From: Onchocerca lupi
Lineage: Eukaryota; Nematoda; Chromadorea; Rhabditida; Onchocercidae
Direction of reading: 5' to 3'
DNA: 64,000 nucleotides
NCBI GenBank assembly: GCA_028564675.1
Contig: JAOVVO010000106.1
Span: 97,003 to 161,002, forward strand
In this document: positions 1 to 11,352 of the stretch, piece after piece
How the letters are laid out: the number at the start of each line of letters is the position of its first letter
How positions within the stretch are numbered: the first letter of the stretch is position 1
The notes under the pieces: model-generated
Database searches by the model: none
Told to the model about the DNA's origin: nothing
What the model saw: only the letters and a program-made list of their open reading frames with translations
Translations under genes and position numbers: made by a program

Positions 1-87
1 ATGAATTTGATATTCTTCATTATTTTTTCTTGTTTCTGAATTTTATTTTCATGTCTGATTTTTCATTTAATTTTTTTTAAATTAAAG

Positions 88-2309
88 GTGAAAGTGATAT
101 CCAGAAATGTTCGAGGTCTCGCGATGGATTTTATTGGTGCTAGTGGAAGTAGTAATCGATCTGTCATTGAGCAAGCACAAGATTACATTGAGGTTTGAAA
201 TTTCTTCATTAATAATATTTGTTTCATGTGAATTATATTCGACAAAATAGAGAAACAAAAAGTTAGATTGTTAGTTTGTTCCTTTCTATGAAATATATTC
301 AGATGGCTCAAATTCATCTTCATTTCTTCAAAATGCCAAAAATAATATTTGAATTCATGCATGGTGTTCCAGACCTGTTGCAACATAAACTTGAATCATT
401 TGGGATTGAAGTTGTTGGTGATATGGTAAGCATTAATTTATAATAATAACTAATAAAGTCTATCTCGTCGAAGACCATTTCTTCGATTTTTTTTCTTTAA
501 CTTACAAATTGATGATGTAATTATTTGATTTAATTCCGTTTCATTCTACTTCATTACAACAAAACTTTATAAAATTTATTTCGTTCCTTGTAAATACTCT
601 ACAAGAGATTCTTTCTGAACTGAATTAGATGAAGGAAGCTAGAACGAAGGTTTGTCAAGTAGCACAGTAGATTGTAATTTCATCGAACATCTCATTTCAT
701 TTTTCATTAGCTTATTAACAAATGATTATCGTTGCTTTTGAAATGGAAAATTTTGGTATTATTCAATAAAATGGATTTATGGAAATTTTTTCAGCTTCTC
801 ATAGATTTAAGATTTTAGATTATCTTATTAATTTAGGTCGATACTAACGAATTTGTAAAACTGCCGGTTGATTTTGCTTCATATTACAATGATGATATTT
901 GTGACAATACAGTTTCATCTTTTTTGGAGCAAAAGTGCTTAAAAGAAGAAGAATGCGTTATAGATACTGTCAATCTTGATATCAGTACTGTATTTGCTCT
1001 TATTTCATCCTTAACTCATGGAAATGGTGCTAATTATAATTATGACAGTCAATTATTGAATGCTCAAGCTGCCCTAGAAAGGACGAAACCTGCCCTACCT
1101 CCAATACTGAAAGCTATTAAAGGTTTGATATTACAAGTGATTCGGTACTCTAACTTACAAGTGTCTTCCACTTTTTCATTTAAACTATTTGCCTTCGTTT
1201 CGTAAAAATTTTCATGTATTTTTTGATAAATTTTATATCTAACCAGCAAAATGAGTAGGAAAATATTAAAAAGTGACCAATCATAAGTAGCAGATTGATA
1301 AATGATTAGAAGGAAATTTTTGCAAGCATGTCTATTTCTTCAAAATTTTGATAGAAATCTTGATTTAATTTTCGCGAAAATTTCTTGGATACTTAATTTT
1401 TTCTTACGATATTTTTTCAGATACAAAATTGATAATTTGTCGAACAGCATATGATGCTGTACAATCAATTTTAAGTACTGTGGCAGGACCAGAGGAAATA
1501 ATACGTGCCAAAGAGTTATTCGAAAAAGTTGAAGTAGTAGAAGATAAACTATCAGAACAAGCAGCTAGATTAAAATTGACTGATAAAATCAGTCAAAGAT
1601 CTAAAGTAAGCATTCTCATTATTGTCATTTGCAATTCTTTGGAAATATTCAAAGATTTAGAATTTTAAATTAGATGTCTGAATGCTTTTAAATATTTAGA
1701 TAGCATTAAATTAGATGTCTAAATACTTTAGAATTTCTTTATGGGATAATATTGTATTCTAGTCAATGGAATTCATAACAGTTTGGATAATTTGGAAATA
1801 AGTCATCTTTAAAGATTAGAAGTCATATTAGTAAACTAATTTATTTCCTTGGTTTTAGATAATATTTGGCTCTGGTGATTATTATAAAGCAGTTACAATT
1901 ACTGCTAATCGTCATTTTGTTTATGCAGCTGCTCATCAGGTTCTTTTTTACTTCTGAAGCAGTTTTATTACATTCATAATCTACATCGATGCTTACTAAT
2001 TATAATAAATTCGCGCTAAAAGCTAATTATTCTTTTTTTTTTTTTGATTGATCATTACTATTCATAACTGTGTTTACACTGGTTTTATAAGTCAGGCATT
2101 TCTAAAATTAGTCAGCTGTTTGTGTCCATTCTTCATTTAAAATTTTTTAACAGTGATCAAAAAAATTTAACAATGATCTCAATAGTAATGAGATGTAAGC
2201 ATTTTTATCATTTTGCTGTAAATATTTTTTGCAGGATGTTCATTTCGCTGTCATTATACATGATTCAAGAGCATTAAGTGAGCAGAAGCAACGAGAATTA
2301 CGGAGCTGA
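88..2309 (+). CDS. C7orf25/UPF0415 (DUF1308) homologue, 3' part
   Basis: Six exons are visible: 88-192, 303-425, 837-1122, 1421-1605, 1859-1939 and 2235-2309 (TGA). Together they encode 285 codons, and all junctions keep one frame with GT donors and TTTCAG/TTTTAG-like acceptors. The protein aligns by eye with the C-terminal two thirds of vertebrate C7orf25. Landmarks are WVKVI-like VKVISRNVRGL, then VNLDISTVFALISSL, GPEEIIRAKELFEKV, and IIFGSGDYYKAVTITANRHF near the end, which match the conserved tail (IFGTGD..KAITMTAN) of the family. Vertebrate members are about 420 aa, so the N-terminal third lies left of the window. The DUF1308 domain has no well-established reaction; some authors compare its C-terminus with PIN-like nucleases, which I cannot verify here. 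The next gene starts 288 bp downstream on the same strand. Confidence 0.85.
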
Positions 2310-2596
2310 TTTTTTTCTACATTTTATTTTAATGTATCCTATATTTGCTATGACGTATAAATATATTCAATTAGTCTTTTTTTTTCTCCAACTTCTAGCG
2401 GGATATATCAGTTTCCTGTGAAACATTTTTGGAAACATGTTATGTTAATTCTGATTTTAACCTTTGAGGAGTTCTAATGAATGATTAGTTGAAGTAACAA
2501 GTGTATTAGGGAATATCTTGACAGTTTTAGTCGATTTGTTGATTAGATAGCTATGCATTTTAATAAAATTTTGGGCCATTTTTGGAAGCTTGGGAG
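2310..2596 (+). other. Short intergenic spacer, possible operon junction
   Basis: Only 287 bp separate the stop codon of the C7orf25 homologue from the WDR83 ATG, both on the plus strand. A pyrimidine-rich tract ending in AACTTCTAG at about 2390-2399 could serve as a spliced-leader trans-splice acceptor for the second gene. Such spacing is usual for nematode operons, but no transcript evidence is available. Confidence 0.35.
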
Positions 2597-5080
2597 ATGG
2601 TGGATCTGTCAGATGCGAATCTTCCGAGAACATTGCTTCGAACGATCAATTGTAAGCAAAATGCCGTCAGAGCTGTTAGGTTTAACGGTTTGTTTCGATA
2701 ATTTTATCGTTTAATGCAAAATAAAAACAAATTGTTTTGAGAGGATTCATTCAACATCACATTAATCATTTAGTGTTTCATGAAATTTACTGTATTGAAA
2801 ATGCAGTAGATAACTTAATAATTTAAATCATTCCTAATGTTAGATGAAATTTAGTGGATGGGAATTATTGCTTATCGTGTGGTGCAGACAAATCAGTGAA
2901 GTTATGGAATCCTTATAAAGGAACGCTTTTAAAGACTTATACAGGAACAGGATGGGAGGTTTATCTTTGATTATATATTTTTTTTCAAATCAATTTGTTC
3001 GTGTAATATGTAGTTAGTCTCAATTTTTTAATTGTTTTATAAGTAAATTTCTTTACTTTTGTTTTAATTAGCTGAATGAATTCTAAAAAAACAGTTAAAG
3101 ATATTAAAACACTGGTTTTTAAATAAAATTTAAATAAAAATTTAAATAAAATGGAAGTCCTATGATATTATCGATCAACCAATTAAATATTCCAATGTCT
3201 AAATTTGCATATTTATTGTGATGATTGCTTTGTTTTTTAATTTTTAAAAACTATACTTTTACAATTGTTTCAGGTTCTGGATGCTCAAGGTTCCAGTGAT
3301 AATTCAATGATACTTGTTGGTGGCATGGATAAACAACTGACAGTATTTGATGTTGAAAGCGGGAAAATAATACGACGCTGGAGAGGACACAATGGTTCCT
3401 TGTATTATATGTTAATTCATTAAAAAATGTTTATTGTCTCTCTTTGCTAAAATTGATTAGATTTTTTAAGGTCAGGTTAACAGTGTGGCATTCAATGAAG
3501 AATCGACAGTAGCAGTATCTGGTTGTCAAGATGGTGTCGTTCGATGCTTTGATATTCGTGATAGAAATGCGCCAATACAGGTCATTTTTTACTCCCACAA
3601 TATTTTTCTCTTTCTCGTTTTCCTTTCTCTATTAATTTTAAAAGTTCAGAAATCATTTTCGTTAATCCACGTTTGGTTTTACAGCAAATGGATGAAGCGA
3701 AAGATGCTATATTAACAGTTGATGTCAATTCGCATGAGATTGCTTCAGGTTCAGCTGATGGTAGTGCTCGAATTTATAGCATTCGAGACGGAAAGATGAC
3801 TGATGATAAGTTTATGTGTGGATATAATTGTGTAAAAATTTCATTTAAGCTTGTTTGTGGCTACTTCTAGCCCGAAAAGTTGATGAAAATGAATGAATTT
3901 TTACCAAATATTAATTAATACATAGGTCAGAAAATTTATGTGGGTCGATGAAATTTTTTGCAAAAGAATGCTGTAATGCTTTTGTTCTATGTAAAATTAG
4001 ATAATTTGGGAAGATAAGTCCTGTTTCATTATACTTCCGTTTCAAAGCATCAACGATTAGATTACTAGATTAAAGTTTTCATTGGAAAATATTAAATATA
4101 ACTTCATCAAGTATGTTTATATGTTTGTGATATATCGAAAATATTTTAGATTTTCTTGGCGAAAGTGTTACATCGTTGCATTTCTCAGCGGATGGTCAGT
4201 GTTTTCTTGCGTCCACCAAAGATGGTTTCATTCGACTTATCGATAAAATGAATGGACAGCTGTTAGCGGAGTTTGTTTTTATTTTCTCGTTTTGTATCTC
4301 ATATTTAACTATTACCACCTTCCTTCATATTCTTCATTTCATTTTAAAATTATTGACTAAAGTACTGGATGTGCAAAAAAATGCGATTGCGTTCAGAAAG
4401 TTTTTCTGGAGTTTCTCTTTTATTAACTGTGAGATTTTTATACATGATACATCAATAATATTTACTTTCTTTATTTTATTTTTTTATTTTTACTAAGTTT
4501 TTTATACGGATTTTTAATTTATTTAGGAAATTAAATTTTAATCACTTTTTTTTCGAGTATAGACCTGAATTATAGATAAATACACTTTTTGTTGAAATTT
4601 CAGCTATACAGGCCACTTAAATACTGAATATCGTGTAGAAAGCTGTTTGCTTGCAACTGATGCGCATGTTGTAAGCGGTTCCGAGGATGCTCACTTGTAC
4701 ATATGGAATTTGATTGAGGTTGGCAGCTTATGCTTTATATTTCCCCAAGCATTTCTTATTTAGCTTCTGTATTATTTGAAGATAAAAATACTTTTATTTT
4801 GTCGTAAGATTAAAAAATCGATTTGATTTGAGGGTAGATTTTTAAATATAAAGTTTTATATGCTATTTTAATGCTTTGTTCCATGTTTTTCTAAATTTAA
4901 TTTCAAAATATATGCAGAAATTAAACGCTGTTTCAGATGAAAATATTGCATAAATTGCCGCATCCAAATTCCGTAGTGCATTCAGTCAGCTCACATCCAA
5001 AGAAACCAATGTTGTTGTCTTCATCAACAACAAATATATTTTTGTGGGGATTGCAAAAAGAAGAAGAAGATAGTACGTGA
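2597..5080 (+). CDS. wdr-83: WD repeat-containing protein 83 (MORG1) homologue
   Basis: Eight exons: 2597-2687, 2855-2958, 3274-3394, 3471-3580, 3685-3805, 4150-4270, 4604-4718 and 4937-5080 (TGA). They give about 308 aa, close to human WDR83 (315 aa). The WD40 repeats align almost without gaps: VRFNVDGNYCLSCGADK, VKLWNPYKGTLLKTYTG, GHNGQVNSVAFNEESTV, DAHVVSGSEDAHLYIWN. WDR83 is a seven-bladed propeller scaffold in the ERK/MAPK module and is also found in catalytic spliceosomes; this is family knowledge. The ATG at 2597 begins MVDLSDANLPRTLLRTI, which fits the family N-terminus. The junction after exon 5 is odd. The ungapped family alignment (KMTDD/FLGESVT) needs an intron beginning ATAAG at 3806. 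The nearest usable GT donor (after 3817) would insert four residues. Confidence 0.9.
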
Positions 5081-7339
5081 CTGAAAATTTCGTTTTCGAA
5101 CATTGTTTTATTGTTTTGCAGTTCCTTTTTTGCTAATAAACGCGTTAAAAATTAATTAGATCTTTTGAAATTTTGCAGTTTTAACAGTCAGATTCCAGAA
5201 CCCTTTTTTTAGTGGTAAACAGTTTCATCCACTGATGAAATTTCAAACTCCATCTTACATTTTAATGGGCTTTAATTCAATTATTCTTTTGTATATGTTT
5301 TGATTGTTGTTACTTTTTTTTTCCACTAATTCCTTTTTTTTTTTAACCACCAATTCACTTTTTTTTTTTTACTGTCAATTCACTCATTCACTCTGTTTTG
5401 AATTTTAATTTTTAGAATAATATTTTTGGTAATAAAACATCTATTGCTATGGGAATAATATTTAGCAGAGAAATTGCCATTTAAGGAATTGAAACTCATA
5501 TAAGTTGTGGATATATTTTTGAGCTAAAAATTATAAGTTGGAAATGTTCGTTATGGAATCAATTTAAATGTTTTATTCAAATGTAAAATGAAATGAAATT
5601 TCAGAATTCAAGAAATAAGTCTTACATTTAAATGAAAAATGAAATGACATATTACTGAATATTTTCATCATCATTGATTTCATTCAAATTTCAAATTTTC
5701 AATGCAATAACGGAATTTACAAATCTATTACAATTTTGTTTTTTTAATCAATCATTATGAGAATTTACTCACTAACTAAATTTCAAATAATAATTTGCAG
5801 AATGATTGTGTTTAGCTGTTGCAGTTTCGGATTTCAATAATATACATTTATATTATTAGCAATCTTTGTATGTTATATGCATGCATATACATCGGTATTG
5901 CATATATTATCGAAATGCACTTAATTAATTGTGCATCCTTTGATTGAGCCGCCTTTTGAAGATTGTACTGATTGAAAAGAGTAATCCATTTGAAGTGGCT
6001 TAAAAGCATTTATCATTCAAATGGTCAAGATGGCTTTAAATGACCTGTTTAATATACAACTTACCTTTATTTACAAGTGCTCTTAATTGTTCAAGCGCCA
6101 TTTTTCTTGCTAAAGGTATGCACTTTTTGTCGCATTAAATAAAAGATTAATGCTTAAATATAGTTGTAGTGATTCTCATTTTTCATAAATCAGCGAAAGT
6201 TTCATACGTAAGTTAAAATAACTACTGTAATGATTTGTATTTGATTTAATTCACAAAAAAAAAAAAAATAAATAAATAAATAGAAAAAAAGTAAAATTTC
6301 TCTATTTTCTTAGAATTGCAAACGTTTGTACGTAACTAGTCTCGAAACATTTAAAAAAAAAAAAAAAAAACAGATTTTCATGGAATTAATAGATTGTAGT
6401 TCAGATAATGATTCAGTGTTTTTCGTTCGTCTGTTTTTTAAGTTGATCTTATACAAAAAAAAAAAGAAAAAAAATTTTATTTTTCTCTACTTTTTCGTCG
6501 AGAAAATCATCCTTCTAGTGGCTAATTTCAGTTCTAGCTGTATCAAATTAAAAAACTATGATAGATTCATATATCATTGAATTGTGTACAATTATTTTCA
6601 AATTATTGCTATAATTTTTGTTAAATTTTAAGATTTCAATTTAAAATTTCAAAATTTCCGCAATTTTTCCTTTCTTTTTTTTTTTTTCTCTCGAGATTAC
6701 CGAAGAGCAAAAATATTTTGTGTGACTAATATAATGAAATGAGGGCGAAGAGGTCAATTAGTATGCAATACGTTGGAGACATAATTTGTTATGCTTATGT
6801 CAATTTTGCACAGTGGTCCAGTAATTACAGTATCAACTTGCACCATTTGTCACACAACAATTTACTCTGTAAATTAGTTCATTTTCATCTTCATTTACTT
6901 TGTTCTCTACTTTTTTTTTTCCTTTTTCTTTTTTTGGATTAATATTGTTCAAAAACAATATTAGAGGTGTCAAAGGTCAAAAAAAAAAAAAAAAAACGAT
7001 GTACTTCAAAGTAAGCGCATTTTGAATTAAGCTATTTCATCATTTTCCAATAATAATCCTCAATGCATTTTTGCGTAAATTATATTTCAATTGATTCGGA
7101 TTATTTATCCCGTCTATCAATCATTAATCCACTTTATGCTTCTCTTGATCATTCATTTTCAATTACAATACGTACGGTATTTTCATAATCAATAGAGGTA
7201 TTTGAACACAAAATTGGCAATAATTCATTTTCCTAATTTCCTGCGAACTAATTTTTGCATTTTAATTAAATTTAATTAAAAACTTCTCATTAGCCTATCT
7301 CTGACATATTATTCAAAAATTACATCCATCATAATTTGC

Positions 7340-7720
7340 AGCATATAGATAAGATATAAAATTATTCTCTAAAATTTACAAAACTTACTTTAATCAATTA
7401 ATAAATCAATTTAAATTGGTTAAATCACTTGAAAATTACAATTAATTTAATTCATTTTTTAAAATTATTTTTCAAGAATCATAATTTATAGATTATATAA
7501 ATAAGAAATCAAATTATTTTCTAAAATTTACTAAACTTACTTTAATCAATTAATAAATCAATTTAAATTGGTTAAATCACTTGAAAATTACAATTAATTT
7601 AATTCATTTTTTAAAATTATTTTTCAAGGATCATAATTTATAGATTATATAAATAAGAAATCAAATTATTTTCTAAAATTTACTAAACTTATTTTTATCA
7701 ATTAATACATTAATTAAAAT
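7340..7720. repeat. Tandem repeat, 152-bp unit, about 2.4 copies
   Basis: The word AAACTTACTTTAATCAATTA starts at 7381 and again at 7533. A decayed copy (AAACTTATTTTTATCAATTA) starts at 7685, giving offsets of exactly 152 and 152. Copies 1 and 2 are nearly identical over their whole length, so the duplication looks recent. The third copy is truncated and more diverged. Confidence 0.9.
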
Positions 7721-8809
7721 TCTAACTAATCTACCTAGTTTTTTTTTTTTTTTTTTTCAAAATAATTTCTGGCGATAATTAAATTTGTTAATAGGATAAA
7801 ATTTCAGGTTGTAATTTAAATTTTGCTTCGAAAAATATCAGCAAAGAATATTTGATGTTAATTATTCTGCTCTGTTCCATTAAATAATTTCCTACACCCT
7901 AAATGATTCTTTTGTTGAAAACTAAAAACCGCAACAATTAATGCTCGTAACCGGTCCAGACATCAATGGTTTCCAATAACGGCGCCAGGCTATGCCTAAA
8001 TTAACTTTTTCATAGCAAACTAAAAAAAGAAAACTAAACTAATTGTCCCTATTATTAATTAATAAATGTTACCATAGTAAATTGTATTATGACATTTCTC
8101 TTTTTTTTTCCTAATTTTGATCGAATTTTTTCTTTTTTTTTTTTTGAAAAATTAAAATTTGATTTTATAGCCAAGCAAAATGATTCTGAAATCGAAGCTT
8201 TTTTTTTAAATAAACAAAAATTTTCATCAAAAATGCGAGTTAATTCCAGGAAATAGCATATAAATTTAGTGGAATTTATGGAATTTAAATAATTAATGTA
8301 TCCATTTAATGAAAGTATGAAACATATCATTAATTGTTGTTAAGTCAATAATCTATTACTAGATTTATTCAAATGCATATATAATATTATTCAGATGCTT
8401 AATAACTAAAATTTTATATGTAAATATTGAACAGAGAATAAGATATCAACTTTTATTAATTTTATTCATTTCGAAATCAATGAATTTTTATGAAATTTTA
8501 AAAATAATTTTTTGGAAATAAATGATTGATTATTAATTTTTGCAATAACTTATCACATTAACGAGTGAAGCAAAATGTTAAAAAATTAATTTATCAAATA
8601 ATCGCAAAATCATAGCATGCGACATCGATTCCATTCATCTATTATAATACAATCATTGATTAAAATATGCAGAAAATTTGTCGCATGTTACATGAAAGTG
8701 AACAAAAAAGCAAAAATGAGAAAGACATTAAATAATTGTTATCGTAAAAATAGCATATGATTCATATATTATTTGCATTATAATAATCTTACAATGAAAA
8801 TTTTTCCTG

Positions 8810-9640
8810 TTAACAGATCAAATTTATCGGTTATTTATCAGATATGATGTTGTCATGTTGTTATTAGTCGGAAAAAAAAATGTTATTATCAATTGAAGAG
8901 ATTGTTATCAGTTGTAGAAAAATTGAAAAAATAGGCATTATAATTGATACAGTTAAAACTGTGGATTAAATATGAAATGTATTCTCCAATATTTGTTAAG
9001 TAAAATCGCGTTATATTTTTTCTTTTTTTTTTTTTAATTTAATATTCATAACTGTGATTTTTTCTCTTAGCAGATCAAATTTACTGTTTAATTATCAGAT
9101 GCTGATATTATCATCAACATAATACAAAAATTTTTTTTCTTTTTCATTAATAGATTACATATTTATCAGATGGGATGTTTTATGCCGTTATCAGTTGAAA
9201 AAAATGTTATTATCAGTTGAAAATATGATTATTAGTTGGTGAAGTTGTAATTGAAATTGTGAATGAAATATGACATATTCTCAAATATTTGACATGTGAA
9301 GACTAGATATAATTTTTTTTTTTTTTTGACCTAATATTCATAACTATAGTATCATTCTGATATTATCATTAACATAACAAATTATTATGTATTTATCAGA
9401 TGAAATGTTGTTATGCCGTTATCAGTTGAGAAAAATTCTGTTATCAGTTAAAAATGTCCTTATCAGTTAAAGAAAGAGTAGGAAAATGGGCATTTTAATT
9501 GAAATTGTGGATGAACTATGATAAGTATGATATTTTCAAATATTTGATAAGTGAAATGCGTTTTATAGTTTTTTTTTTTTTTTTTTAATTTAATATTCAT
9601 AACTTTAATATCATGCTGATGTTATTACATGATACAATGA
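8810..9640. repeat. Degenerate tandem array, unit about 255-290 bp
   Basis: A compound unit recurs about three times. It contains TTATCAGATG, a cluster of TTATCAGTTGAAAA words, a segment like ATTGAAATTGTGGATGAA, a poly-T run, then TAATATTCATAACT. The last landmark occurs near 9038, 9331 and 9588. Copies differ by many substitutions and by poly-T length, so the array is old. No terminal inverted repeats or coding potential were seen. Confidence 0.7.
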
Positions 9641-9844
9641 TTTTTTTTTTTTTGTTGATAGATGAAATTATTAATTTGTCATTGCTTTTACAGCAATAGT
9701 TATTGATAATGGAAACAATTAGTTTAAGTTTACTTGATATTCACAATATTGTCCATTTTTTGTTTTTTTTTTTTTTTTGCGTAGTAATTATAATAATGTA
9801 TAATGAAACTATCGAAATATTATCAAAATATTACAATTCATATT

Positions 9845-10018
9845 GACTAGCAAATATATTTTGATAATATTATCACAAAAGTATTAGTAATTAGTATGTT
9901 CAATATATTTTAAATAATATTATCACAAAGTATTAGTAATTAGTATGCTCAATATATTTTGATAATATTATCACAAAGTATTAGTAGTAAGTATGCTTAA
10001 TATATTTTTGATAATATA
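9845..10018. repeat. AT-rich tandem repeat, 49-bp unit, about 3.5 copies
   Basis: The unit consists of ATATATTTTGATAATATTAT, then CACAAAGTATTAGTAATTAG, then TATGCTCA. Copies begin near 9854, 9904, 9952 and 10001, with offsets of 50, 48 and 49. It lies 1.3 kb upstream of the homeobox gene. Confidence 0.8.
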
Positions 10019-11163
10019 ATTAGTTGGAAAAATAAAAAAAAAAAAAAGGAAAACATTCGACTTTTAGAATTTTTCACTATATCATTAATACAAGAAATGA
10101 ATATATGAATAAGGCTTGAAAAGGCCCGAAGAAATCTTTTGCATTTAGTAAGTTTGCAACTAATTCGACAAGATGAGAGCCTTTAAAGTAGTAATTGCCT
10201 TTTTCCCTTCTCATCTTCAATTCCAAAATAAAGTTAGTACATTTTGTATTGAAAGATATCTCTTAAAAGGCGAGAAGATGATAGAGCTTTTGAAATGGAA
10301 ACTTAATTAGTTGGCCCATTAGGCTGTGATGCCTCAGAGAAGCTATTACTGATCTGTTATTATTGGAACGATCCCCTTGGCCTATTATATGCTTCCTTGT
10401 TGTGTCATATCTTTCTAATATCTTCAAATTAAAGCTGTAAATTACGATACGAAAAAATGAAAAGAAGCAAAAAATGTCAATATAATGAAATCCGTTTCTT
10501 CGAAAATGATGCAGTGATTTTTTGCTTGAAAAAAATTTTTCAAATTCTCATAGTAAAACTCAAATACTAAAAATTCAATCAAATAGTACTGAGTTGAAAT
10601 GAAAATTAAAAATTGAGAAAAGAGAAAAGTTACTTTTTGAATTTCAAATGTCAATCGTGTTGAAAAAAAAAATAAATACTGATAAATAAAGGTGTTAATG
10701 ATATCAAAAACGCTACTAGAGAAGTAGATATCATATGTCTAAATGTAGCACTAATAATGCATTTTGAGGACACAAAACTAGTTTAGTTTCTGCGATAATT
10801 GAATAAATCGTAGTAATTAGCTATAGCAATTAAATTAATTTATTATTAAAAAAAAGGTAGGATTTGCTTCGAAATCATTTAAATTTAATTAAAAATCAAA
10901 GAAATTGTTGAATCTAAACGAATTCGCAAGGACTAATTTCATTTTATCATTTAACAGATTTGAATTTGAAAAGTCATGCATAGATGCAAACAATAAATTA
11001 ATTATCTTAATGACTATAATTTGCTTTCTTTCACAATTCATAAAATTGAATAAGATTACGATAATTACACGTGTACGTTCTCGATTATCAAGAAACGTAA
11101 CTTCAGGAATTAATAATTAGCATATCCGAATTCGTAACTTTATCCAATAACGTGAACTTGCAA

Positions 11164-11232
11164 AGAGAGAGAAAGAGGGAGAGAAAAGAGAAAGGGAGAG
11201 GGAAAGAAAAACGGAGAGAAAGAGAGAGAAAC
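11164..11232 (+). promoter_or_regulatory. Polypurine (GA-rich) tract upstream of the homeobox gene
   Basis: About 68 bases are nearly all A or G (GAGAGAGAAAGAGGGAGAGA and similar), interrupted by a single C, ending about 120 bp before the chosen ATG. Such tracts can bind GAGA-type factors or form triplex DNA. Three CTCCCCTT-like boxes follow at about 11250, 11278 and 11324. A promoter-proximal role is inferred from position only. Confidence 0.4.
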
Positions 11233-11352
11233 AATCAACGAATAGCTACCTCCCCTTAGCGATGAGTAACATTTACCTCCCCTTTTAATCCAATCCATCA
11301 CAATTGAGTGCTTAACAAGCTCCTCCCCTTTTTTGTTAGCATTAAAATTAAC

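Larger units (their letters stand above)
5081..11352. other. Long intergenic region upstream of the homeobox gene
   Basis: I find no chain of exons on either strand here. Open frames are short and driven by poly-A/T runs. The stretch is very AT-rich and holds three tandem arrays (7340-7720, 8810-9640, 9845-10018) and a polypurine tract (11164-11232). Less AT-rich islands lie at about 7945-7990 and 10080-10400; they might be conserved non-coding DNA belonging to the homeobox gene, but the sequence alone does not show this. Confidence 0.5.

Noticed and set aside
8055..8330. 91-codon minus-strand frame in the first intergenic region
   Set aside because: It is rich in K/F/N runs from AT-rich DNA and has no splice partners.
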